Positions 44,788 to 53,420 of a stretch of DNA of 64,000 bases are shown here, piece by piece. Every line of letters starts with the position of its first letter. The first letter of the stretch is position 1. The stretch comes from Streptomyces halobius (GTDB lineage: Bacteria; Actinomycetota; Actinomycetes; Streptomycetales; Streptomycetaceae), in NCBI RefSeq assembly GCF_023277745.1, contig NZ_CP086322.1:7750001-7814000 (forward strand). Direction: 5' to 3'. Below the pieces are notes generated by a model. That model made no database searches. It had not been told where the DNA came from and saw only the letters and a list, made by a program, of their open reading frames with translations. A program made the translations under genes and the position numbers.

Positions 44788-45348
44788 TCAGCCCGCCGCC
44801 TCCCGGCGCCGCGCCCGGTAGGCCGCGACATGCAGCCGGTTGCCGCAGGTGCGGCTGTCGCAGTAGCGCCGGGAGCGATTGCGCGAGACGTCGACGAAGG
44901 CACCGGCACTCCGGCGCCTCGCACTACCGCAGCCGCTCCCGCTCCCCGGCGACGACGAGGAAGGCCAGCGCCATCCCGCCGTCCGCGGCCAGATGCTCGG
45001 CGACCGAGGCGCCCGGTGCAAGTAGTGGACATGCCAGTCGTAGTGGTCGTGGTCGGTCAGCCGCGGGGTGGTGCCGGCCGACGCGACCAGGAAGTTCAGC
45101 AGCTCGGCGGCGGTGCGGTCGTCCTCGGCGGCGAAGACCTCGGCGAAGCGCGCGCGGACGCCCCGTACGGCCGCCAGATCGCCCTCGCAGAGGGTGCTCA
45201 CATCACCGACGTGGTTGCGCTGCACGAACTCCTGGAGCGCCGTGAGGCCGGTCAGGCTGTCCGGCGCTCCGGGCGCCTCGCCCTCCGGGGCGGTGTTGAG
45301 CAGATCGACGACCGCGTCCAGCGCGCACCGGGTGTCATGGGTGATCAA
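44788..45348 (-). pseudogene. CGNR zinc-finger regulator with compensating frameshifts
   Basis: Starts at TTG 45348 (GGGAG 7 bases upstream) with LITHDTRCALDAVVDLLNTA, the ABATE ligand-domain start, and ends with SRNRSRRYCDSRTCGNRLH, the CGNR DNA-binding end. Between bases about 45030 and 44915 the frame is shifted. The homologous sequence (PGASVAEHLAADGGMALAFL, then CEAPECR) sits in another frame with a TAG in it. One base is lost near 45030 and two near 44915, restoring frame but replacing the first zinc Cys pair. It is probably non-functional, or a sequencing artefact. Confidence 0.65.
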
Positions 45349-45574
45349 CGGTCCGCTCCCTGGCCGGGCGGGAGCGCCGACGGTGCCGCCCCCGCTGTCG
45401 TTGCCGAATGTCGCCGACTCTAGCGCCTGGAACAAGCCTCGGCGCCGTCTCCGCGGTGGGTCCGCGGCGACGGCGCCGAAGTGTGCCGTGTGATCTGTGT
45501 CGGTCCTGCGCCGTCTCCCCGAGTCGGACGGTGCTGGTGAGCGGGTTGGATGCGTTGGGCGGCTGGGGTGCGTC

Positions 45575-45988
45575 TCAGCTCTCCGCCAGAATGTGGGAGA
45601 GCTCGGTGTCGAGATCGAAATGGCGGTGTTCCGTACCGGGCGGTACGGCCGCGTCGGTCCTCTTGAGGAACGATTCAAGGGCCCGCGCAGGGGCTTCGAG
45701 AAGGGCTTCGCCTTCCGGGGAGCTCAGGGCGATGCAGACCACGCCCTGTCCGTGGCTCCGGGACGGCCAGACGCGGACGTCTCCGGTGCCGGTGGGCCGG
45801 TGCAGGCCCTCGGCGAGGAGATCGCGGGCGAAAACCCACTCGACGGTTTCCTCGGCTCCGGTGTGGAAGGTGGCATGCACGGCATACGGATCGGCCGTGT
45901 CATACCGCAGGCCCGCGGGTACAGGCAGTGAGGACTCGCTCGACACAACGAGGCGCAGGTGCAGCTCGCAGCTGACCGTGGTGTTCAT
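45575..45988 (-). CDS. ssgB: sporulation-specific cell division protein SsgB
   Basis: A 137-aa SsgA-like protein. It begins MNTTVSCELHLRLV and contains ADPYAVHATFHTGAEETVEW, VFARDLLAEGLHRPTG and VCIALSSPEGEALLEAP, nearly invariant in Streptomyces SsgB. SsgB marks division sites in aerial hyphae and recruits FtsZ during sporulation septation. It is monocistronic. A stress-sigma-like promoter lies about 60 bases upstream. It shows that the organism is a sporulating, mycelial actinomycete. Confidence 0.97.
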   Translation of the reverse strand: MNTTVSCELHLRLVVSSESSLPVPAGLRYDTADPYAVHATFHTGAEETVEWVFARDLLAEGLHRPTGTGDVRVWPSRSHGQGVVCIALSSPEGEALLEAPARALESFLKRTDAAVPPGTEHRHFDLDTELSHILAES

Positions 45989-46049
45989 AAGCGCCAGGGC
46001 CTTTCGCTCAGTGTGCGCTCGGGGATTCGCACGTCGGCGAAATCGACAT

Positions 46050-46073
46050 GCCACCTACGGTGCCGTTGTAAAC
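46050..46073 (-). promoter_or_regulatory. possible sigma-H/sigma-B type promoter of ssgB
   Basis: On the minus strand GTTT (46073-46070) and GGTGGC (46055-46050) are 14 bases apart. This is close to the GTTT-N14-16-GGGTAT pattern of stress sigma factors, which are known to control ssgB in Streptomyces. The transcript would start about 55 bases before the ATG. Confidence 0.35.
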
Positions 46074-46178
46074 CCCTCTGACGGTTTTGGGTGCCTTGAG
46101 GTACCTCTTACGGCGGATTGCCGGCTCATCCCCAGCGGCAATTCCGGCGGACGGATCGCGTCCGGTAAGTTGTGCCTT

Positions 46179-46610
46179 ATGAATACGGAGGGTAACGGGG
46201 GGTCGGAGGCTGCCGAAGGGGGCGCCGAGACGGACGGGCGGTCGCTCGGTTCGCGTGCGCCGCGCTTCATCAGGCGCTCCCGGCCGCTGCATCTGAGCTG
46301 GCAGGTCGGAATCTTCGTCCTCGGTCTCACCGTGGTGACCGTCGGCGTGATCATGCTGCCGCTGCCGGGGCCCGGCTGGCTGGTGATCTTCGCCGGTATG
46401 GCGATCTGGGCGTCGGAATTCGTCTGGGCCCAGCTCGTGCTGCGCTGGACCAAGCGGAAGGTGACCGAGGCGGCGCAGCGAGCGCTCGACCCGAAGGTGC
46501 GGCGGCGCAACACCGTTCTGACGACCATCGGCGTAGTGATCGTCGCGGTGTTGCTCGCGGTGTATGCGTGGAAGTTCGGTTTCGCGATGCCGTGGAAGGT
46601 CGACCAGTGA
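46179..46610 (+). CDS. small membrane protein, TIGR02611-like
   Basis: 143 aa. After a Gly/Glu-rich head come two adjacent helices (QVGIFVLGLTVVTVGVIML, PGPGWLVIFAGMAIWASEF) with the hallmark LPLPGPGWL, then a basic helix KVTEAAQRALDPKVRRR and a last helix. The family is conserved beside ssgB in actinomycetes (from memory) and has no known role. ATG 46179 lacks a ribosome binding site. TAAGTT ends 7 bases before it, so it is probably leaderless. Divergent from ssgB. Confidence 0.85.
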   Translation: MNTEGNGGSEAAEGGAETDGRSLGSRAPRFIRRSRPLHLSWQVGIFVLGLTVVTVGVIMLPLPGPGWLVIFAGMAIWASEFVWAQLVLRWTKRKVTEAAQRALDPKVRRRNTVLTTIGVVIVAVLLAVYAWKFGFAMPWKVDQ

Positions 46611-46663
46611 CCTGGAAATGGTCGGAAGCGCCTGCCGACGTGCGGTAATGTTGGCGGCGCGCC

Positions 46664-46735
46664 GGGCGATTAGCTCAGTGGGAGAGCGCTTCGTTCACAC
46701 CGAAGAGGTCACTGGTTCGAACCCAGTATCGCCCA
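46664..46735 (+). tRNA. tRNA-Val (anticodon CAC), copy 1
   Basis: Acceptor GGGCGAT/ATCGCCC, anticodon arm CTTCG-TTCACAC-CGAAG gives CAC, T-arm GGTTCGAACCC. A strong terminator follows at once. Confidence 0.95.
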
Positions 46736-46741
46736 CTCGCA

Positions 46742-46774
46742 GAGGGCCCGGAGACGTCAAGTCTCCGGGCCCTC
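46742..46774 (+). terminator. tRNA-Val terminator
   Basis: GAGGGCCCGGAGAC (46742-46755) pairs perfectly with GTCTCCGGGCCCTC (46761-46774); loop GTCAA. Confidence 0.9.
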
Positions 46775-46801
46775 ACCGCTGTCAGCGCGCACACTGGGAC
46801 C

Positions 46802-47263
46802 ATGCCCGACTGGTCACGCCGTCTGCATCACTACCGTTTCCGCAGCGTATGGCTGCTCGATGCGCCGCCCGCCGTCGTCTACGCCGTCCTCGGACGCGGT
46901 GAGTCCTATCCCCGGTGGTGGCCGCAGGTGCGTGAGATCACCTCGATCGACGAGCGCTGTGGCACGGCCCGGATCCGGTCGATGCTGCCGTATGACCTGA
47001 AGATCGTGGCGAGTGAGCGCGTACGGGACCCGGCTGCGGGGGTGCTGGAGATAACGCTGCGCGGGGACGTGGCCGGCTGGGCGCGCTGGACGATCAAGCC
47101 GGGCGGGGGCGGGACACGGGTCGTCTACGAGCAGGAGGTCGAGGTCTGCAAGCCGCTGCTGCGTGGGCTCGCCCTGCCGGGCAGACCGCTGTTCGCCGTC
47201 AACCACCGGCTGATGATGCGGGCCGGCCGGCGCGGGCTGGCCGCCTGGCTCGCCCGCGGCTGA
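46802..47263 (+). CDS. SRPBCC (polyketide-cyclase-like) ligand-binding protein
   Basis: 153 aa with the START/SRPBCC layout: RSVWLLDAPPAVVYAVLGRG, ESYPRWWPQVREITSID and GWARWTIKPGGGGTRVVYEQ ending in a long helix. Such proteins bind hydrophobic ligands or act as cyclases or aromatases. No biosynthetic genes lie nearby, so the ligand is unknown. It sits between two identical tRNA-Val genes, each with its own terminator. Confidence 0.85.
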   Translation: MPDWSRRLHHYRFRSVWLLDAPPAVVYAVLGRGESYPRWWPQVREITSIDERCGTARIRSMLPYDLKIVASERVRDPAAGVLEITLRGDVAGWARWTIKPGGGGTRVVYEQEVEVCKPLLRGLALPGRPLFAVNHRLMMRAGRRGLAAWLARG

Positions 47264-47377
47264 CGGGGCCGGACGTCCCGGCCCGGCCGTGGGGGGCCGC
47301 GGGAACAGGAATTTGATGGAAGGCCCTGGTGGCCTGTATTGTTCTGCTCGTTCGCGAGGGAAACCCCGCCGACACCC

Positions 47378-47449
47378 GGGCGATTAGCTCAGTGGGAGAG
47401 CGCTTCGTTCACACCGAAGAGGTCACTGGTTCGAACCCAGTATCGCCCA
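47378..47449 (+). tRNA. tRNA-Val (anticodon CAC), copy 2
   Basis: Identical over its whole length to the gene at 46664-46735, 714 bases upstream. It is followed by its own terminator. Confidence 0.95.
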
Positions 47450-47456
47450 CCCGATC

Positions 47457-47490
47457 AAGAACCGGGCCGCCAAAAGGCGGCCCGGTTCTT
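47457..47490 (+). terminator. tRNA-Val terminator
   Basis: AAGAACCGGGCCGCC (47457-47471) pairs perfectly with GGCGGCCCGGTTCTT (47476-47490) around AAAA. Confidence 0.9.
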
Positions 47491-47644
47491 GTCGTTGAAC
47501 GGGTTTTGTGTCATTGAGACGTTTTCTGTCGTGGAAATCGCCGAGTTGAAGAGGCGCCGGGTTGAAGGCCGCGCCGAGTGGGAATCCGTTTTCCGTGCCG
47601 CTGTCGAAACCGCACCGGCAAAAGGCCGGAATTCTGAGGGGTTA

Positions 47645-48370
47645 TCAGGCGGCGGCGGGAAGTTCCGGACGCAGCGGCCAATGCGGATCGACGGTCTCGG
47701 GAGTGCCGCTGCGGGCGAACCATTCCTGGAGCCCGCGGGCCTGGGCGGCGTACCAGATCGCCTGGCGGGTGTGCAGCTCGCCGGGACGCAGCCCCTCCAG
47801 CCGGGACGCGAAGCGGTGGCCCAGTGCGCGGACGACCCGCAGCGCGGCGAACGCGTCGGCGGCCGCCTCATGGGCGTCGGACAGCTCGATCTCGTAGTGC
47901 GCGCACAGGTCGGTGAGCGTGCGGCGGCCCTTGCGGTAGCGGTCCAGATGTTTGTCCAGGACCCGGGGGTCCAGGACGTACAGCGGATGGACGTCCAGAT
48001 AGGCGTCGAGGGAAGTGGCGCGATGCCGCTTCAACTCGCGGTCCAGGAGCGTGAGATCGAAGGGGGCGTTCATCACGACCAGCGGCCGGCCGGCCACCGC
48101 CTGAGCGGCCAGAGCGCGCGCGACCTCCTCCAGCACCGGCGCCGGCCAGCGGCCGTGCAGCGCGAGATGGTCGGCCGTCAGACCGTGCACCGCCGTCGCG
48201 GCCTCGGGGATCTCGACGCCCGGATTGATCAGCCAGCGGGTGACGCGCGGGGCGGAGCGCGGAGTCTCCTGCACGACCAGGGCCGCGGAGACGATGCGGT
48301 CCCGCTCGACGTCTATGCCCGTCGTCTCGGTGTCGAAGGAAGCAAGCGGACCCTCATACCAGCTCGGCAT
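47645..48370 (-). CDS. DnaQ-like 3'-5' exonuclease (DEDDh)
   Basis: A 241-aa exonuclease of the DNA polymerase III epsilon/RNase T superfamily. Exo I FDTETTG (D13, E15), Exo II VVMNAPFDLTLLDREL and Exo III DAHEAAADAFAALRV (H-x4-D) are all present, so the metal site is complete. The C-terminal 70 residues (HTRQAIWYAAQARGLQEWF) are an extension typical of Streptomyces members. It is not the replicative proofreading subunit by context; repair or RNA processing is more likely. ATG 48370. Confidence 0.9.
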   Translation of the reverse strand: MPSWYEGPLASFDTETTGIDVERDRIVSAALVVQETPRSAPRVTRWLINPGVEIPEAATAVHGLTADHLALHGRWPAPVLEEVARALAAQAVAGRPLVVMNAPFDLTLLDRELKRHRATSLDAYLDVHPLYVLDPRVLDKHLDRYRKGRRTLTDLCAHYEIELSDAHEAAADAFAALRVVRALGHRFASRLEGLRPGELHTRQAIWYAAQARGLQEWFARSGTPETVDPHWPLRPELPAAA

Positions 48371-48654
48371 CAGCCCAACTCCTCGCACTAGTGCGGCGGA
48401 TGACGCCGTACGCCACCCGACCTGGTGATACCCGAGCCGACCGGTGGTCGAACCGTCCTTGTTTGCCGACCACTTGACGCGGAGACAACCACAGTGACGG
48501 GCCGACGCGATTCCGCGCGGTCCAGCGGTGGCGTCCCCGGACGCCACCGGAAACGGCCGACGGCGCGCGGGGGCAGCGAGGCTCCCGTACGCGGCCGGCC
48601 GACTCCCCGTCCTCCAGACGCATCGATCGGCACAGCCCGGAAGGCACCACCGCG

Positions 48655-49221
48655 ATGACGCTCGCGCAGCCCGAACCGGGCGGGTTGTTGCCCCAGCGGA
48701 CCACCCCGCGGCGCGGCGGACTCGCCACCACCGCCTGCATGGAGACCCTCCAGGTCGGCTATCTGCACGCGATCGCCGCTGCCTCGGGATGCTCGCTGGC
48801 GCAGCCCTTCCCGGACAACGGAATCGACTGGCACGTCAGCCACGCCGCGCCCGGCCACACCGTCGACGACGAGGTCACCATCAAGGTGCAGCTCAAATGC
48901 ACCTACCAGACCGCCCCGCGCCCGCCCGGGGCGACGTTCGCCTTCACTCTCGACAACGAGCACCTGAGGACGCTGGCCCGTACGCCCGTGGCGGTGCACA
49001 AGATCCTGGTCGTGATGCTGGTGCCACGGGACCGGAAGGACTGGCTGCGGGCGGGCCACGACCGTCTCGAACTGCGGCACTGCTGCTACTGGATCAACTT
49101 GGCCGGCCACAAGGTCAGCGGCCGGCGCAGGACCACTGTGCGGATCCCGACCACGCGGATCTTCGACGACCGCGCGCTCTGCGAGATCATGACGCGGGTC
49201 GGGGCGGGAGGGAGACCCTGA
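48655..49221 (+). CDS. DUF4365-like domain protein
   Basis: 188 aa. LQVGYLHAIAAASGCSLAQP, DNGIDWHVSHAAPG and EVTIKVQLKCTYQT match the DUF4365 pattern. DUF4365 is thought to be related to restriction-endonuclease folds, with D and QLK as possible metal ligands (NGIDWHV...VQLKC). GGAAGG lies 10 bases before the ATG. Its TGA overlaps the ATG of the next gene by one base, so the two form a coupled pair, perhaps a nuclease with a partner. Confidence 0.75.
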   Translation: MTLAQPEPGGLLPQRTTPRRGGLATTACMETLQVGYLHAIAAASGCSLAQPFPDNGIDWHVSHAAPGHTVDDEVTIKVQLKCTYQTAPRPPGATFAFTLDNEHLRTLARTPVAVHKILVVMLVPRDRKDWLRAGHDRLELRHCCYWINLAGHKVSGRRRTTVRIPTTRIFDDRALCEIMTRVGAGGRP

Positions 49222-50405
49222 TGTACCGGCCGACCGATGAATTCGACACGAGGCTCCTGGACCCGGCGGAGGTCGATCCGGCGGTGCTCAGCGCGCTGCT
49301 GGCCCGGCACGGCTGGCGGCGCAGGGGTGGGGCCGGGGGCAGCTACGCGCGATGGACACCGCCGGGCGGGGTGGGCGGCACCAGCCTGTTGGTGCCGCAC
49401 GACCGACGGTTCCCCGACAGCGCGGAGCTGCTGGCCGAGGCGCTGGCGGCGCTGGCTCAGAGCGCGGCGCCCACCGCCCGCGAGGTGCTGGTGGGGCTCG
49501 CAATGCCCAGCGACGAGGTGCGCTGGGAGCGCGAGGTCCCGGACGACGGCTCGGGGGCCGCCCTCTGGGTGGCGCAGGAACAGCTGCGCGGCGCCGCGCG
49601 CTCGATGCTGATCGCCGGCGCGCTGGGCACCTACGCCAAGGCCGGCTACTACGGCGCCCGGCACAAGCGGCAGGCCGAGGGATTCCTGGGCGAGGTGCTG
49701 ATCGGCCCGGCAGCGGCGGGCCGGCTGGCCGCGTACGTCCCGGTGCGGGCCGGGCGCGACGCCGTCGCCGGGCTCCAGCGCGCGCTGCACGCGGCCCGCG
49801 ACGCCACCGACTACCAGCGGGCCACCGGCGGCATGGAGTCCTTCGACGCCGCCGTCGAGCTGGGCGTCTGCCATGAACTCGCGCAGGCCCTGATCGCGCT
49901 GGTCCGGGACGTGGAAGGCGTACGGATCGCGGTGGCATGGTCACCGGCCGCCGGCGCCCCGGCCGGCTGCCCCGCCCGCCCCGAACCGGTGGAGTTCTCG
50001 CCCGGCGATCTCCCCGCGCTCCAGCGGGCCGCCCAGCGCTACGTACGGGACGAGCCGTCGCTGCCGGTGCGGGTGACCGGCGCGGTCGTACGGCTGCGCA
50101 GGGAGCGGCCGGGCGGGCCGGGGACGGTGCGGCTGCGCGTGATCACCGGGGCCGATGTGGTGCAGGTACGGGTCGCCCTGCAAGAGGAGGACTACCGGGT
50201 CGCGGCGCATGCCCATCTGGTGGGGCTGCCGATCCGGGTGACCGGGCGGCTGGAGAGCCGGGGCGGCTTCCGCCGGATCACCGGGGGCCACGAGGTCACC
50301 CCCGTACAGACCGACGAGGCGGAGCGGGACCGGCTGATGAAGGCGCTCCAGGAGAATCTCGACGTCTTCGAGGAGGCGTGCGGCGGACCGCTGGACGGGG
50401 AGTGA
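49221..50405 (+). CDS. hypothetical protein coupled to the DUF4365 gene
   Basis: 394 aa, soluble, no family recognised. The first 45 residues (LLARHGWRRRGGAGGSYARW) resemble a short nucleic-acid-type head. The middle (LRGAARSMLIAGALGTYAKA, FDAAVELGVCHELAQALIAL) is helical. The C-terminal 120 residues (VRVTGAVVRLRRERP, ADVVQVRVALQEEDYRVAAH, VRVTGRLESRGGFRRITGG) look like a beta-rich, OB-fold-like domain. GGGAGGGAG precedes ATG 49221. It is probably a functional partner of the upstream protein. Confidence 0.75.
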   Translation: MYRPTDEFDTRLLDPAEVDPAVLSALLARHGWRRRGGAGGSYARWTPPGGVGGTSLLVPHDRRFPDSAELLAEALAALAQSAAPTAREVLVGLAMPSDEVRWEREVPDDGSGAALWVAQEQLRGAARSMLIAGALGTYAKAGYYGARHKRQAEGFLGEVLIGPAAAGRLAAYVPVRAGRDAVAGLQRALHAARDATDYQRATGGMESFDAAVELGVCHELAQALIALVRDVEGVRIAVAWSPAAGAPAGCPARPEPVEFSPGDLPALQRAAQRYVRDEPSLPVRVTGAVVRLRRERPGGPGTVRLRVITGADVVQVRVALQEEDYRVAAHAHLVGLPIRVTGRLESRGGFRRITGGHEVTPVQTDEAERDRLMKALQENLDVFEEACGGPLDGE

Positions 50406-50507
50406 CCGGGGCCGGGGAAACCGTTTCGCGGTCGGGCGCGGAGGCTCGGTACGATTCGCGTGCGCAGCAATCGCTGACGTGAAAGAGACATGAGTCAGGA
50501 GAGACCG

Positions 50508-52487
50508 GTGTCAGACGTCCGTGTGACCGTCCAACGCGATTCCGAGCGGGAAGAACGCGTGGTGACCACGGGCACTACGGCCGCCGACCTCTTCCAGGGT
50601 GAGCGCACTGTCGTCGCCGCGCGGGTGGCCGGGGAGCTGAAGGATCTGGCGTACGAGGTCGCCGACGGCGACGCGGTCGAGCCCGTCGAGATCACCTCCG
50701 AGGACGGCCTCGACATCCTGCGGCACTCCACCGCGCATGTGATGGCGCAGGCCGTACAGGAGCTGTTCCCGGAGGCGAAGCTCGGCATCGGCCCGCCCAT
50801 CAAGGACGGCTTCTACTACGACTTCGACGTCGAGACCCCGTTCCACCCGGACGATCTCAAGCGCATCGAGAAGAAGATGCAGGAGATCCAGAAGCGCGGG
50901 CAGAAGTTCTCCCGTCGCGCGGTCAGCGACGACGCCGCCCGCGAGGAGCTGGCGGACGAGCCGTACAAGCTGGAACTGATCGGCCTCAAGGGCTCCGCGG
51001 CGGACGCTGCCGAGGGTGCCTCAGCCGAGGTCGGCGCCGGTGAGCTGACGATCTACGACAACCTCGACGCCAAGACCGGCGAGCTGTGTTGGAAGGACCT
51101 CTGCCGCGGTCCGCACCTGCCGTCGACCCGCGCCATCCCGGCGTTCAAGCTGATGCGGTCGGCGGCGGCGTACTGGCGCGGCAGCGAGAAGAACCCGCAG
51201 CTGCAGCGGATCTACGGCACCGCCTGGCCGACCAAGGACGAGCTCAAGGCACACCTGGAGTTCCTCGCCGAGGCCGAGAAGCGCGACCACCGCAAGCTGG
51301 GCGCGGAGCTCGACCTGTTCTCCTTCCCCGAGGAGCTCGGCCCCGGCCTCGCGGTCTTCCACCCCAAGGGCGGCGTCGTCCGCAAGGTGATGGAGGACTA
51401 CTCCCGCAAGCGCCACGAGGACTCGGGCTATGAGTTCGTGAACTCGCCGCACATCACCAAGCAGGGCCTCTTCGAGACCTCCGGGCATCTGCCGCACTAC
51501 GGGGACGCCATGTTCCCGGCCATAGAGTTCGACGGGCAGAACTACCGCCTCAAGGCCATGAACTGCCCCATGCACAACCTGATCTTCAAGTCGCGCGGGC
51601 GTTCCTACCGTGAACTGCCGCTGCGCTTCTTCGAGTTCGGAACCGTCTACCGGTACGAGAAGTCGGGCGTGGTGCACGGCCTGACCCGCTCGCGCGGCTT
51701 CACGCAGGACGACTCGCACATCTACTGCACCAGGGAGCAGATGCCCGAGGAGCTGGACACGCTCCTCACCTTCGTGCTCGACCTGCTGCGCGACTACGGC
51801 CTCCACGACTTCGAGCTGGAGCTGTCCACCCGCGACGAGTCGGACAAGTTCATCGGCTCGGACGAGGACTGGGAGGAGGCCACCGAGGCGCTGCGCCAGG
51901 CCGCCGAGAAGCAGGGCCTTCCGCTGGTCCCGGACCCGGGCGGGGCGGCGTACTACGGCCCGAAGATCTCCGTGCAGGCGCGCGACGCGATCGGACGGTC
52001 CTGGCAGATGTCGACCCTCCAGGTCGACTTCAACCAGCCCCAGCGGTTCGGCCTGGAGTACACCGCCGCGGACGGCTCCAAGCAGCAGCCCGTCATGCTG
52101 CACCGCGCCCTGTTCGGCTCCATCGAGCGGTTCTTCGGCGTGCTCCTCGAGCACTACGCGGGCGCCTTCCCGGCGTGGCTGGCCCCGGTGCAGGCCACCT
52201 GCATCCCGATCGGCGACGCGCACGTCGCGTACCTGGAGGAGTTCGCCGCCCAGGCGAAGGCCAAGGGGCTGCGGGTCGAGGTGGACTCGTCGTCGGACCG
52301 GATGCAGAAGAAGATCAGGAATGCCCAGAAGGCCAAGGTGCCGTTCATGATCCTTGCCGGTGATGAGGACATGGCGCACGGCGCGGTGTCCTTCCGCTAC
52401 CGGGACGGGTCGCAGGAGAACGGCGTTCCGCGTGACCAGGCGATCGCCAAGCTCCTGGATGTCGTACAGCGCCGCGTCCAGGTGTGA
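50508..52487 (+). CDS. thrS: threonyl-tRNA synthetase
   Basis: A 659-aa class II synthetase that charges tRNA-Thr and edits Ser-tRNA-Thr. It has an N-terminal TGS domain (about 1-65), the editing domain with [18 protein letters not shown] (from H73), the catalytic core with [10 protein letters not shown] (zinc Cys), [14 protein letters not shown] and [17 protein letters not shown], and an anticodon domain ending near VQRRVQV. GTG 50508 is preferred over ATG 50490 because AGGAG lies six bases before it and homologs begin SDVRV. The leader is about 100 bases, with no T-box. Confidence 0.97.
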   Translation: MSDVRVTVQRDSEREERVVTTGTTAADLFQGERTVVAARVAGELKDLAYEVADGDAVEPVEITSEDGLDILRHSTAHVMAQAVQELFPEAKLGIGPPIKDGFYYDFDVETPFHPDDLKRIEKKMQEIQKRGQKFSRRAVSDDAAREELADEPYKLELIGLKGSAADAAEGASAEVGAGELTIYDNLDAKTGELCWKDLCRGPHLPSTRAIPAFKLMRSAAAYWRGSEKNPQLQRIYGTAWPTKDELKAHLEFLAEAEKRDHRKLGAELDLFSFPEELGPGLAVFHPKGGVVRKVMEDYSRKRHEDSGYEFVNSPHITKQGLFETSGHLPHYGDAMFPAIEFDGQNYRLKAMNCPMHNLIFKSRGRSYRELPLRFFEFGTVYRYEKSGVVHGLTRSRGFTQDDSHIYCTREQMPEELDTLLTFVLDLLRDYGLHDFELELSTRDESDKFIGSDEDWEEATEALRQAAEKQGLPLVPDPGGAAYYGPKISVQARDAIGRSWQMSTLQVDFNQPQRFGLEYTAADGSKQQPVMLHRALFGSIERFFGVLLEHYAGAFPAWLAPVQATCIPIGDAHVAYLEEFAAQAKAKGLRVEVDSSSDRMQKKIRNAQKAKVPFMILAGDEDMAHGAVSFRYRDGSQENGVPRDQAIAKLLDVVQRRVQV

Positions 52488-52513
52488 TGTGTTCCCCGTC
52501 GCTGCGGGGTTTC

Positions 52514-52541
52514 AGGGGCGGTCCCCTTCGGGGCCGCCCCT
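52514..52541 (+). terminator. thrS terminator hairpin
   Basis: AGGGGCGGTCCCC pairs with GGGGCCGCCCCT around TTCG (52514-52541), 27 bases after the stop. Confidence 0.8.
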
Positions 52542-52575
52542 CGGCACGTCCCCACCGGGGAATATGCTGACCACC

Positions 52576-53121
52576 ATGACGAGTGAGCCGGAGCAGCAGA
52601 TCGGAGTCGGGACGCAGGACGCCTTTCAGCGCCTGTGGACGCCCCACCGGATGGCCTACATCCAGGGGGAGAACAAGCCGACCGGCCCGGGGGGCGACGA
52701 TGGCTGCCCGTTCTGCTCGATCCCGGCCAAGTCGGACGAGGACGGGCTGATCGTCAAGCGGGGCGACCTGGTCTATGCGGTGCTCAACCTGTACCCCTAC
52801 AACGGCGGCCACCTGATGACCGTCCCGTACCGTCACGTGGCCGACTACACGGACCTGACGGGGCCGGAGACCACCGAGCTCGCCGAGTTGACCAAGCAGG
52901 CGATGACAGCGCTCCGTACCGCCTCCGGCGCCCACGGCTTCAATCTGGGCATGAACCAGGGCAGCGTCGCCGGCGCCGGGATCGCGGCCCATCTGCACCA
53001 GCACGTCGTACCGCGCTGGGGCGGCGACACCAATTTCATGCCCGTCACGGCGCACACCAAGGTGCTGCCCCAACTCCTCGCCGACACACGGGCGATGCTC
53101 GCGGACGCCTGGCCCGAGTAA
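52576..53121 (+). CDS. HIT-family nucleotide hydrolase/phosphorylase (Ap4A-phosphorylase-like)
   Basis: 181 aa. The HIT triad is AAHLHQHVVPRW, with a zinc-type CPFCSIPA near residue 45 and YPYNGGHLMTVPYRHVADY. The mycobacterial neighbour of thrS with the same architecture (Rv2613c) is an Ap4A phosphorylase, so that activity is the best guess. TATGCT at 52563-52568 lies 7 bases before ATG 52576 and there is no ribosome binding site, so it is probably leaderless; ATG 52564 is the alternative. Confidence 0.92.
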   Translation: MTSEPEQQIGVGTQDAFQRLWTPHRMAYIQGENKPTGPGGDDGCPFCSIPAKSDEDGLIVKRGDLVYAVLNLYPYNGGHLMTVPYRHVADYTDLTGPETTELAELTKQAMTALRTASGAHGFNLGMNQGSVAGAGIAAHLHQHVVPRWGGDTNFMPVTAHTKVLPQLLADTRAMLADAWPE

Positions 53122-53210
53122 GGGGCCGTCGGAGCGGGCCCGCGGGGTGATGTACACCCGTACGAACCAGAGAGATCGCCGCTTCTCGCATTCGTTGCCA
53201 CGCTAAGGGT

Positions 53211-53420
53211 GTGGTGACCTCCCAAGATCGTTGTGCCGTGCCGCGCGCGGCCGTCCCGTCCGCGGGCGCCGGTGCGCGGCACGCCCCGTCCTGCGCACGG
53301 GACTCCTGCGTGAGGTCCCATCCCGGGCAGGCCGGCACGGTGGCCGTGCCGCTCCGGGGCCCTGACGGCCTCCGCCGGCGCGGTCCGCGCACGGTGACGA
53401 CAACGAAGCTGGTGATGTGA
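53211..53420 (+). CDS. candidate 69-aa Cys/Arg-rich ORF coupled to the propeller lipoprotein
   Basis: GTG 53211 to TGA 53418-53420. Four Cys are scattered in a basic, Pro/Ala-rich sequence starting MVTSQDRCAVPRAAV and ending TTTKLVM. Its stop shares one base with ATG 53420 of the next gene (TGATG). TAAGGG just upstream could be a -10 box. No homology is recognised; it may be a uORF or only chance. Confidence 0.25.
   Translation: MVTSQDRCAVPRAAVPSAGAGARHAPSCARDSCVRSHPGQAGTVAVPLRGPDGLRRRGPRTVTTTKLVM

Noticed and set aside
50406..50507. T-box leader for thrS
   Set aside because: The leader is only about 100 bases and lacks the T-box core sequence.
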